Positions 36,582-45,348 of a stretch of DNA of 64,000 nucleotides are shown piece by piece. Origin of the DNA: Flagellimonas meridianipacifica. GTDB lineage: Bacteria; Bacteroidota; Bacteroidia; Flavobacteriales; Flavobacteriaceae. The notes below the pieces were generated by a model. That model was not told the origin of the DNA. It saw only the letters and a program-made list of their open reading frames with translations, and made no database searches. Position 1 is the first letter of the stretch. Each line of letters opens with the position of its first letter. The translations under genes were made by a program, and so were the position numbers. Location of the stretch: NCBI RefSeq assembly GCF_003001695.1, contig NZ_PVYX01000002.1, positions 1,798,001 through 1,862,000 of the forward strand, given 5' to 3'.

Positions 36582-37430
36582 TTAATTTTCATATACCCTC
36601 ACGTAGTCAACAATCATGGTTTGTGGGAATTGGGTCTCTTCATTAGGAGAACCAACAAAAGTTCCTCCCACCGCGAGATTCATTAGAATGAAGAAAGGCT
36701 TGTTGAACACCCACACACCTTCACCATCCGTTTCCTCCTCAACATCTTCAGGGGTAAGCTGATTGTAGAGCACATCGTCAACATAAAAGTTGATAAAGTC
36801 AGGACCCCATTCTATTCCAAAAATGTGGAAACCCGTATCAAAACGATCGTTTTCCAAAGTAAATTCTTTAGAAATAGCGTCTCCTCCATTGTAGCCTGGT
36901 CCATGGATGCTACCAACAAGAATTGAGGGTTCTTGCCCTCGATATTCCATGATATCAATCTCTCCGGCACCTGGCCAAGGATTTTCATCAATATCTGCTC
37001 CCAACATCCAAAATGCAGGCCATATTCCCTGTCCAAACGGTAATCGGATTCTGGCTTCAAAGCGACCATACTGCTGCTCAAATTTATCTTTGGTAATCAA
37101 CCGGGCAGAAGTGTAGTCAGATCCCTCAAAAGACTCTTCCCGTGCCGTAATCAGTAATACACCATTCTGTATTTGCACATTTTCGGGTCGGTCGGTGTAG
37201 TATTGCAGTTCTTGGTTTCCCCAGCCGTCAACTCCAGTACCAATGTCAAAACTCCAAAGTTCTGCGTTTGGCGCTCCTTCGGTATCAAAATTTTCGTCTA
37301 AAACTAAATTGGTAAATGTAGCCACTGTCTGAGTTTCGTCTGTCTCACAACCCGATATAACGCTCATTGCAATTGCCACAAGGCATGTTAGCGCTAATGA
37401 TTGTATTGTTTTAATCTGTATATATTTCAT
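36582..37430 (-). CDS. GH16 family laminarinase lipoprotein
   Basis: A lipoprotein of about 282 residues from the ATG at 37430. An upstream ATG at 37463 overlaps the previous stop by 3 bp and would add 11 residues before the signal peptide; either start is possible. The lipobox ends VISGC. The GH16 jelly-roll shows WGNQELQYYTDRPENV, FWMLGADIDENPWPGAGEIDIMEY with the catalytic GEIDIME motif (nucleophile and acid/base Glu), and HIFGIEWGPDFINFYVDD. This pattern is that of endo-beta-1,3(4)-glucanases acting on laminarin. It is probably the surface enzyme that makes the first cuts, beside its two binding proteins. Confidence 0.93.
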   Translation of the reverse strand: MKYIQIKTIQSLALTCLVAIAMSVISGCETDETQTVATFTNLVLDENFDTEGAPNAELWSFDIGTGVDGWGNQELQYYTDRPENVQIQNGVLLITAREESFEGSDYTSARLITKDKFEQQYGRFEARIRLPFGQGIWPAFWMLGADIDENPWPGAGEIDIMEYRGQEPSILVGSIHGPGYNGGDAISKEFTLENDRFDTGFHIFGIEWGPDFINFYVDDVLYNQLTPEDVEEETDGEGVWVFNKPFFILMNLAVGGTFVGSPNEETQFPQTMIVDYVRVYEN

Positions 37431-37459
37431 AATCATTTTTTTCGATTTTAAATCCAGCA

Positions 37460-38887
37460 TCATTCCGTGAAAAAGTAAATGTTGTCGAATATGAAGTTTG
37501 GTCCACCGGCCAAGATTAGTGCCCCTAGATTGTTTCTTTGGGCAACCAAATCTCCGTCCAAAGGAATTTCAACCGAGGTCCACTGTCCAGGTGTCAATCC
37601 ATTTATTAAGAATCTTCGGTCTACATCGTCCCCATCAGGAAGTCCCGTAAAAATATTTGTTTCCAATACTTGATTAGCACCAACATCCCGAATCTGTACT
37701 TCCACGGCTGTGGATTCATCTAACGGATAAACATCTATATTAAGAGTGGTACGACTAGTACCATCCAGCGTATTATTGAAAACAATTCCGGTAAAGTTAT
37801 TATTGGTATACACTAATACCTCATCACCATTGTTTGGAAAAAGCTGAATGCTAGTTGTAGACCCACCAAATGTGGGTTCTAAGTTGCTTTCTACAGCATT
37901 TGTAAATTCATTACTGAAGATAGAACTCACATTTGCCGCCGACTCTGCTGGGAGCGGGGCAGTTGGCAAAACTCCGTTGGAACTAATATTCAAAGAGCCT
38001 GAAGCCGCAACATTTGCCAATTGTGCTGTAATGGAAGTATCACCTGCTCCAACCACAACAATTTCACCGGATTCGTTAACTATCGCCACAGAGTTATCAG
38101 ATGATGTAAAATCGAAATATGCGGGAGCTGCTATAACCGTTTGATTGATACCAGAAGCTAAATTAAATGTTTGGGTAAGCCCAGTAACCAAAAACTCTAT
38201 GCCGTTGACAGCAGGAATTGAAATATCCTGTCCTGAAAATATAGCAGGGCTTGGCTGGGCAATATTTCCCAGTTTTTCAAAACGTAATTCATCAATCCAA
38301 AAAGTATACCCAAAACCACCAGTACTTTGCGTACCGGCAGAGAAAAAGAACATCCCTCTTTCCTGTACCAATTTAGATGGGTCCGGTATAGGAATAACAA
38401 TCTTTCTCCAATCCGTGGACAAACGTATGTTTTGGGCAATTACTGCAAACTTATTTTCTTCAAAATCGGTTCCAAAACCTACCTCACCAACAGTCGCCGT
38501 TGTGGAACCCTTAATATAAAAAGTTAGGGCATCAAATCCGGTAAGGTCTCTACCATCACCACGATCTAAGAAAATACCTCCAATAAAGCCACCGTCGGGA
38601 TCGTCCGGTGCTGGAACATCAATCCGTATAGAAGATGTCCCCATAAAAGCAACGTTATCATCCGTGCCAAAACCTTCTGGATTTGCAGGATTGGGACCCG
38701 CAGGGTCAAAAGAATCGAAGAACTCATCGGTAAGCCCTACAGGTGCATCCGTGAATATGTCCCCGTTATTATTAAACGTGGCAAACTGTACATCATCTGA
38801 AAAGTCTCTTTCGCAACTTGAAATAATAGCAATACCCAAGCTCAAAAGCACTATAAAACGTATGTTGATATTTTTATAATTTTTCAT
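37460..38887 (-). CDS. surface glycan-binding lipoprotein with Ig-like (BIG2) and CBM-like modules
   Basis: A 475-residue lipoprotein (IISSC, Cys 25). Residues 40-205 form a carbohydrate-binding jelly-roll (GRDLTGFDALTFYIKG, FWIDELRFEKLG). Residues 213-303 look like a bacterial Ig-like BIG2 domain (SSDNSVAIVNESGEIVVVGAG). Residues 306-475 repeat the module found twice in the PKD protein, starting LPAESAANVSSIFSNEFTN and ending FDNIYFF. No catalytic residues are seen. It probably captures glucan at the surface for the GH16 encoded next, whose start it overlaps or nearly touches. Confidence 0.85.
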   Translation of the reverse strand: MKNYKNINIRFIVLLSLGIAIISSCERDFSDDVQFATFNNNGDIFTDAPVGLTDEFFDSFDPAGPNPANPEGFGTDDNVAFMGTSSIRIDVPAPDDPDGGFIGGIFLDRGDGRDLTGFDALTFYIKGSTTATVGEVGFGTDFEENKFAVIAQNIRLSTDWRKIVIPIPDPSKLVQERGMFFFSAGTQSTGGFGYTFWIDELRFEKLGNIAQPSPAIFSGQDISIPAVNGIEFLVTGLTQTFNLASGINQTVIAAPAYFDFTSSDNSVAIVNESGEIVVVGAGDTSITAQLANVAASGSLNISSNGVLPTAPLPAESAANVSSIFSNEFTNAVESNLEPTFGGSTTSIQLFPNNGDEVLVYTNNNFTGIVFNNTLDGTSRTTLNIDVYPLDESTAVEVQIRDVGANQVLETNIFTGLPDGDDVDRRFLINGLTPGQWTSVEIPLDGDLVAQRNNLGALILAGGPNFIFDNIYFFTE

Positions 38888-38899
38888 TTCTCAATCTTT

Positions 38900-41800
38900 T
38901 TATTTGCCAATGTTGATGTGTACATAAGTCATAATCTCCCATTCGCTACCATTACCAAATCCTACAGGGCTTATGATGGGTTCGGTTGCGAATTCATCTG
39001 CTACCGCATTTGGAGAGAATCTTGGTGAGAATTGATCTAAAGATCTCCATGTACCACGTATTCCTATTTGGGTATCTGGTAAAATGAACCAATCTGGTTT
39101 ACCCAAAGTCGTAGAGAGATCCAACATTAGTTGTAATGGGAACGTTAAGTTAAAATCCCTATGATAATCATATGGCCCCCAATCGTTTACCCTTACATGA
39201 GTGGATAGTCTGTATTTCTTATAAATCCCCCTTATTTCAGCTCCAAATCGTCTTATCAACCTATCACTATCTCCATTGCCTTGTCCGTTACCGTAATAGA
39301 AATTTCCAATAAGGCCTAGTTCTGGATTGATCTTGGAAACCATTCTTGAATGAACTTCCCATAAATCTTCCGCTGGCGCAGAAGTAGGAAAAGCGAAAAA
39401 TTCACGAGCTGCGTTGAAACCAATATGTGCATCCATGGTAGTAGGAAGGTGTCGATATACAAAACCAAGGTTCATAGCAAACTTTGCATCTTCGGCTTGG
39501 TCATTGTCCCACTCATACATCCAGGTACCTGGTGTGGGGTCAAAAGTTAACAGTATCTCACCAGCAGTAGTCTCACGATTCCAACGTACCGCAAAAGGAT
39601 CATCTATGATGTTACGTAAACGTCCAGGCCCCTGAACATCTTGAGGAATGGCCTCAACCAGAGGTTTTTGCCACATAAAATTCGGTGCTATTTGAAATTT
39701 ACCGGTAGCATAGGTCAATCCTGACAAGACACTAGTTACATTACCACTTCCCGTATCCCTTAATTTCCATCCGGTGAAAGTCAAGGTTTGGTCTGCACCG
39801 CCATTGGCAATCAATCCCATAGCCGATGCTTGACCATACCAGTTGAATTTTCCTCCTTCATAAGTGATTTTGAATTTTCCTCCCCAGTTGTCACTAGCTT
39901 GAATTCTATCTTCGAAAACTACATAATTGCCTGGTGTACCCCTTACATCTTGAAAAGAGATGCCATTCAATGGACTACCTGCCCAAATCCCTCCAACATG
40001 AACTCCGAATTTTCCAAACTCTCGTTCAACTGCAATTGAAGCTCTTTCAGTGGGCCATGGTGGAATCACACCACTACGCAATTGATTGGCATCAAGGACA
40101 CGACGACCATTTTCATCAAGAACCACGTTGGTTTCAAAATCTCTGTGGTAAATACCTGTTACATCAAACTTTCCAATATGTTTTTGGTACTTGAAGAGCA
40201 TTGTTGGATTTGCTCCCCACCATAATTGTGGCCCTATAGCAACTTTCAAACCCTTAAGAGGTCCTTTTCCATCCAGTTCGGCTCCTAAAATTTCACCATT
40301 ATAAATATCTAAGTTGGGGCCATAGTTGGCTTCCGGATAAAATCCGAAAAAGTCGCCTTCGTATCCCCAGTGGTAGTGTCCTGTTCTATAGAATCCTCTT
40401 AAATCGAATTCTTTTGCATTCCACTCAAATTCGGCCTGATACACCCTAATCCTGTTGACGTCCGATACAACAACATCACCTTGGTCCGTGCTTACATCTA
40501 TAGGGCGCGAGTTATTCTCATAAAAAATCTCATTTATTGGATTCTGAGCTACATTTCCAACGACATTGAGATTCACCTCTGCTCTCATGTTGGGAGCAGG
40601 ATTTCCTTCAACTCCAACAAAGTAAGACTGCAAATGGTCAAAGCCTAGTTGATTTGGGAAGGTATTTGGTTCATCTGGGTCAGGTGTATCTGGTGTTGTA
40701 ATAAGGCTTCCACCAGTACTAAATGTTGCGAATTTTGCTTGAAGGTTACTTATACGAAGTAAATTACTTTGCTCACCTTGCAAGGCCGCTTTGTCCCCAC
40801 GAGCCTTCAAAACCGCATCCATCAATTCGATATTATTAAAATGATTTTTCACAAATTCCATATTCACACCCTCGGCATATGGATTCAATTGATGGGCTTC
40901 TTTCAATGCGTAATAGGCAGCACGTGGGTATAGTTCGTAGAGTCCTCTTGGATTGGTTGCACCTTTGGCACAAATTCCAAACCATTCTTCGTTCATGTTG
41001 TTTGCTCCCGGTGCTGCCAAGTCCCTAGCATAACCTCCATTGGACCATGAAGCATTGTTGTCATGTACGTCTGCATTTTCTCTATCATCAAATCCAAACT
41101 TCCACCATCCATCACTGAATTGAAAAGTAAATCCCCCGATAGAATTGCCAACTTTTCCTAGACCAGCAGCATTCTCATAGATCTCTTTCCAATTCTCAAC
41201 CATATAATAGGCTTGGGAATATTGGTCTTCTTTATTTTCGATGGCATTGAAGGCATCTGCTCCAAACTCGGTAAACATAACCGGCATGTCCAGCTTGTCC
41301 TTTACTACCTGGAACATGTCACCGAAGGAAGCACCACGATATGTGTTGGTACCATAGATGTCTACATCTTTACATTCTTCCGCGACAATGTCAATAAAAA
41401 GCACATCCCCATTACAAATAGCCACGGGATGGGATGAATCCAACTCCTTCATTCTTTTAGCTGCTTCATTCATGAGCCTATACATCGGCCTACCCCTGCT
41501 TTCGCCTATGAATTGAATTCTACCCTCATCATCTGGAAAGTCCTCAGTTTCTGCCCCGGCCCAAAACAACCCGTAATTGTTTTCATTACCCAACAAATAC
41601 AACAAAAGTCCAGGGGTATCTTTGTACCCTTTGACCAACTCTTCCATTTCGGTCATTAAAAATTCCATGGTCGTTGGATCATCGTAAATCGTTACAGGTG
41701 TCCATACTCCGTTTAAAGTCAAACCATACCGTCCAAAAGAATGATTCAACATGGTATAAATACCGTAGTTCTCATAGATGTACCGAATCCACTTGGCAGG

Positions 41801-42088
41801 TACACCCGTGTATTGTCTGATTACATTGACACCCATGTTTTTAAGCAAAGACATCTCAGTATCAAGTCCTGCTTTAATAATATCGTCTGGTTTTTTCCAA
41901 AAGGCAGCGTTAACCGTGTTGGTGCCAATAGGGATGTAATCCCAATTCATTCCATTCATCATGAAATCTTTTCCATTGACAACCAACTTAGTGCCTTCCT
42001 GGTTCTTTACAACCGATACCTGATCCGATTGGGAATAGATACCTGTCACAAAAAGAAAGAGCAGTAATCTTAGCAATTTGTTTTTCAT
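38900..42088 (-). CDS. clan GH-A glycosidase fused to a predicted outer-membrane beta-barrel
   Basis: A protein of 1,062 residues from the ATG at 42088 (an upstream ATG at 42160 adds 24 residues that do not resemble a signal). After a signal peptide (LLRLLLFLFVTGIYSQ) comes a TIM-barrel glycosidase of about 400 residues with GMNWDYIP, NVIRQYTGVP, the acid/base segment LYLLGNENNYGLFW (Glu 169) and the nucleophile segment PVMFTEFGADAF (Glu 274), 105 residues apart as usual for clan A. A Pro/Asp-rich linker at about 465-477 leads to some 585 residues of alternating aromatic and polar beta-strands typical of an outer-membrane barrel. The family number is uncertain. It is the first gene of the glycan-binding unit, 12 bp before the next gene. 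Confidence 0.8.
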   Translation of the reverse strand: MKNKLLRLLLFLFVTGIYSQSDQVSVVKNQEGTKLVVNGKDFMMNGMNWDYIPIGTNTVNAAFWKKPDDIIKAGLDTEMSLLKNMGVNVIRQYTGVPAKWIRYIYENYGIYTMLNHSFGRYGLTLNGVWTPVTIYDDPTTMEFLMTEMEELVKGYKDTPGLLLYLLGNENNYGLFWAGAETEDFPDDEGRIQFIGESRGRPMYRLMNEAAKRMKELDSSHPVAICNGDVLFIDIVAEECKDVDIYGTNTYRGASFGDMFQVVKDKLDMPVMFTEFGADAFNAIENKEDQYSQAYYMVENWKEIYENAAGLGKVGNSIGGFTFQFSDGWWKFGFDDRENADVHDNNASWSNGGYARDLAAPGANNMNEEWFGICAKGATNPRGLYELYPRAAYYALKEAHQLNPYAEGVNMEFVKNHFNNIELMDAVLKARGDKAALQGEQSNLLRISNLQAKFATFSTGGSLITTPDTPDPDEPNTFPNQLGFDHLQSYFVGVEGNPAPNMRAEVNLNVVGNVAQNPINEIFYENNSRPIDVSTDQGDVVVSDVNRIRVYQAEFEWNAKEFDLRGFYRTGHYHWGYEGDFFGFYPEANYGPNLDIYNGEILGAELDGKGPLKGLKVAIGPQLWWGANPTMLFKYQKHIGKFDVTGIYHRDFETNVVLDENGRRVLDANQLRSGVIPPWPTERASIAVEREFGKFGVHVGGIWAGSPLNGISFQDVRGTPGNYVVFEDRIQASDNWGGKFKITYEGGKFNWYGQASAMGLIANGGADQTLTFTGWKLRDTGSGNVTSVLSGLTYATGKFQIAPNFMWQKPLVEAIPQDVQGPGRLRNIIDDPFAVRWNRETTAGEILLTFDPTPGTWMYEWDNDQAEDAKFAMNLGFVYRHLPTTMDAHIGFNAAREFFAFPTSAPAEDLWEVHSRMVSKINPELGLIGNFYYGNGQGNGDSDRLIRRFGAEIRGIYKKYRLSTHVRVNDWGPYDYHRDFNLTFPLQLMLDLSTTLGKPDWFILPDTQIGIRGTWRSLDQFSPRFSPNAVADEFATEPIISPVGFGNGSEWEIMTYVHINIGK

Positions 42089-42219
42089 AGTGTAGTTTAG
42101 TTTTAGTTCAGCTCCGAAGATTGTGGTTAGCAAGAACAAATATGACTTTGAAACCTTCAATAGCAGAATGAGTCAATCTTCAGAAGGTTAAACATATCTT
42201 AAAAATATAGCAATGCCAT

Positions 42220-42266
42220 AAAAATCACCTTTACAAAAAATATACATCGTAAAAAAAGTGATTTTT
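42220..42266. promoter_or_regulatory. inverted repeat upstream of the glucan operon
   Basis: AAAAATCAC (42220-42228) and GTGATTTTT (42258-42266) are a perfect 9-bp inverted repeat with a 29-bp spacer. It lies 131-178 bp upstream of the start of the first gene of the unit, in the 295-bp gap after the sensor-regulator gene. It could bind that regulator or help end the regulator transcript. A near match to the -7 box (TATTTTTTG, one base too long) lies in the spacer. Confidence 0.3.
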
Positions 42267-42383
42267 TTTTATGAATTTGACAAAATTCCTTGAAATTAAA
42301 GGCCTTAAGGGGTAGGAATAGTAAGAAGGTATTTCCTGTTAAAAAGTGGGTTGTATAGGTATTGTTGAGGTAAAATGAAGGGG

Positions 42384-45176
42384 CTATAAGGTGAGAATGT
42401 AATTAACAAGGTTATCATCATGTTCCAACCCCATCTTTTTACGCAAACGATATCGTTTGATTTCTACACTTCGTGCAGAAATATTCAATAAAGGAGCTAT
42501 TTCCTTTGAAGAAAGATTAAGTCTTAAGTACGCACAAAGTCGTATATCATTGGGAGATAAATTAGGATGTACTTTCTTAAGTTTCTTCAAAAACTTTCTA
42601 TCAGCATTGTTGAAGGCTTCCTTAAATAGCTCCCAATCATCGTTTTGGTTTAAGTTCTTATCTATAATATCGATGATTGGTTTTACGGATTCTTTTTCTT
42701 CCACATTGGCCACAAGCTGCTCTTTGGCTTTGGATAAAAGTTCATTCTTCTTGATGATGCTCATGGTGGAGGCAGCCAATTCATTGCTTTTGTTCTGAAA
42801 CTCTTTTTTGAGCTGCTCATTCTTAAGCTGTACTATCTCCTTCTCATTCTGTGCTCTGGCGAGCTCTATTTGGCGTTGGTTTTCCTCAATTAATTTATTC
42901 TGCCTTTTATGGTAATATCCTTTGTACAAATTATGAATCGCTACGCCCAAAAGAATTGCCCCAATAAGATATAGGGAGAACATGATATTGGAAAAATACC
43001 AAGGCCTAGCAATGATAAAAGAATATGAGGCTATGTTGGTAGATATTGTATTTCCTACTCGAGATCTTACTTTGAATGAATAGTCAGCGGAAGGCAGGTT
43101 TTTAAAGAATACCTTCGGTTCGCTCGACCACTCGCTCCATTCTTCATACAAACCTTCCAATTTGTATTGATATTGAGGTTTTAAAAACTTATTATACTCC
43201 GTTGTAAAGAATGATAGATTAATATTGTTCTGAATATCTTCAAATTTCCCCTCTTCCCGTTTGTCATGAATACTTTCTCCTCCTTGAATGTCTGTGGCCT
43301 GTATTTTATCAATTTCTACTTTGAATTCGGGGATTTTCAAATCATTGATTGAAACCGTAAAATACCCGGAGTTATTTCCAAACAGATAGGTATCCGCATT
43401 GGTAACCGAAATATTCTCATAGCCTACAATTCCATCCCTCATATTCTCCGTTAAAGGAATGGACTGTAGTCGCGGGATACCATCTAACTTTCCCTCCATA
43501 AAATATCCAATGTTGGAATCAGTTTGTACCCACAGATATTGATTTCGTTTGTCAACAATCAGTTTTCCTGATACATATTCATTCTCAGAAAAGGCCAGAC
43601 TCAAGAGACTGTCTTTGATAAAAGCTTTCTGTTGACCATTATACCTGGCTATACCATTTTTGGAAGCATAGAGCAGTTGATCTTTGTATTTGACCAATCC
43701 GGAGTTAGAACCTTTGAGGACCGTGTCCACATCTACTTCTTTTGCAACAGAATACGAACTGTCGGCTTCTATTTTAAACACTCCTTTATACTCATGATTC
43801 ACAAATATGTCAGCTCCGTAAAGTTCAACATATCTTGAAGAGTGTTCAAACCCTTGAATCTTGTTTTTAAGCCTCCATTCTGTTCCATCTTTCTCTAGAA
43901 CGTATAATCCATCATAATTTCCCTGCAACAGTCTATTTGGGTAATCCTCAATATTTCGTACGGTCCATGTACCTTGAATGTTTGCAATTCTCTTAGCACT
44001 ATTTCCATTTATAAGAAAAGTTCCTCTATGATGTCCACAAAATAATGTATCGTCAATTTCATTCAGGGACCAAACTTGACCTTGGGTGCCTTCGATGAGC
44101 GTAAAATCTGAAAGGTCATTTTTATTCTTATAAAACAGTCCTTGATTGGTTCCCAAATACATTACATCCCCTACAACTGCAGTAGCATATACGCTACCCA
44201 CTACCCCACGTTTATCTTGGTATACCCTAAAGGGTGATTTCAGGTCGATATACCCTATTCCATTATCCATACCCAACCAAAGATTGCTTCTAGCGTCTTC
44301 AAACAAAGAAAGGATTGTATTGTTTCTTAATCCATTAATTTGACTGACATGGTGTAATAGGTTCCCGTTCCTGTTCAAATGTATAAGTCCGTGTGATATC
44401 GTTCCCAAAGCGAAAGTACCATCTCTTAGTTGAAGACTGGTATAGACACTAACCTCGGACAAAAGCTCATTCGCATCAATCTGCCATTTCACCAAATCTT
44501 CACCCCTAGATTGAAAAAAACCATGATCCCTAGTCAAAACCAAAAACTCATTCCCCTGACGAAAGATTCCTACAACTTCATCTTCGACCACTGTTTTATC
44601 ATCAAAAACCAGAGAACCCTTTCCACTTTCTATTTTAAAAATTCCTTTGTTCTTCTTTTGAAAATAGATGTTTTGGTCCACGCTGAACAGGCTTGGCACT
44701 GTGGTCTCAGAATCAATATGATAAATGGAAGCGTCTTTTAGGTTATAAATGTAAATTCTAGCCAAAGACTGAAAGACTACCCAGTCTTCTATCTCCCAAA
44801 TACTCCAAAATTCTTCATCAGGCAAAAAGTCATCCTTTATCTTATTGGAAAGTGAAGTATATTTTAATATTCCAAAACTATCCTTTTGCCAAAACCCAAA
44901 TTCCATATAGGCTCCGGAATACACTCTATTTCCAACGGCTTTAACGGCGCGTATTACCGTTTCATTGGGAGAAGCATATTTTGACCATGAAGAACCATTG
45001 AATTCCAACAAACTTTTGTTGTTAGCGATGTATACCAGTTTGTTTTCAGATTGGGTAATCGACCAGTTTTGATTTTCTCCATTGTAGTCAACTGGCGCAT
45101 AATTTTGAATAGGTGGCAGCTCCTGTGCAAAAAGACCAAATGAAAAAAGAACGGACAAAAACCTAAGGTACTTCAC
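42384..45176 (-). CDS. membrane sensor-regulator: Reg_prop beta-propeller, Y_Y_Y, coiled coil, LuxR-like HTH
   Basis: A 930-residue one-component regulator. After a signal peptide comes a periplasmic beta-propeller of Reg_prop-like repeats (for example SNLWLGMDNGIGYID) to about residue 640. A triple-tyrosine Y_Y_Y domain follows (YQYKLEGLYEEWSEWS), then one membrane helix at about 728-750, a long charged coiled coil to about 825, and a C-terminal LuxR-like helix-turn-helix at about 870-925 (LSSKEIAPLLNISARSVEIKRYRLRKK). There is no histidine kinase or receiver domain, unlike classical HTCS. It probably senses glucan oligomers in the periplasm and controls the operon that starts 295 bp downstream. 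Confidence 0.88.
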   Translation of the reverse strand: MKYLRFLSVLFSFGLFAQELPPIQNYAPVDYNGENQNWSITQSENKLVYIANNKSLLEFNGSSWSKYASPNETVIRAVKAVGNRVYSGAYMEFGFWQKDSFGILKYTSLSNKIKDDFLPDEEFWSIWEIEDWVVFQSLARIYIYNLKDASIYHIDSETTVPSLFSVDQNIYFQKKNKGIFKIESGKGSLVFDDKTVVEDEVVGIFRQGNEFLVLTRDHGFFQSRGEDLVKWQIDANELLSEVSVYTSLQLRDGTFALGTISHGLIHLNRNGNLLHHVSQINGLRNNTILSLFEDARSNLWLGMDNGIGYIDLKSPFRVYQDKRGVVGSVYATAVVGDVMYLGTNQGLFYKNKNDLSDFTLIEGTQGQVWSLNEIDDTLFCGHHRGTFLINGNSAKRIANIQGTWTVRNIEDYPNRLLQGNYDGLYVLEKDGTEWRLKNKIQGFEHSSRYVELYGADIFVNHEYKGVFKIEADSSYSVAKEVDVDTVLKGSNSGLVKYKDQLLYASKNGIARYNGQQKAFIKDSLLSLAFSENEYVSGKLIVDKRNQYLWVQTDSNIGYFMEGKLDGIPRLQSIPLTENMRDGIVGYENISVTNADTYLFGNNSGYFTVSINDLKIPEFKVEIDKIQATDIQGGESIHDKREEGKFEDIQNNINLSFFTTEYNKFLKPQYQYKLEGLYEEWSEWSSEPKVFFKNLPSADYSFKVRSRVGNTISTNIASYSFIIARPWYFSNIMFSLYLIGAILLGVAIHNLYKGYYHKRQNKLIEENQRQIELARAQNEKEIVQLKNEQLKKEFQNKSNELAASTMSIIKKNELLSKAKEQLVANVEEKESVKPIIDIIDKNLNQNDDWELFKEAFNNADRKFLKKLKKVHPNLSPNDIRLCAYLRLNLSSKEIAPLLNISARSVEIKRYRLRKKMGLEHDDNLVNYILTL

Positions 45177-45348
45177 TATTCAGCAATTATTCTATGAAAA
45201 GGTAGGACAGCTATAGATTACTAAAAATAATATGCCCAAGAAGCCTTTTCTTTACACTTAAACTTACCATTTTTTTGCTCAACCCAGAAATCTCTAAAAA
45301 TCCGAGAATACTTCTCAGTTCATAAAATCGAGCTTTAGACTACCTTTT

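Noticed and set aside
38900..42088. SusC-like TonB-dependent receptor
   Set aside because: The gene sits where SusC is often found and ends in a barrel, but it has a glycosidase domain and no visible TonB box or plug domain.
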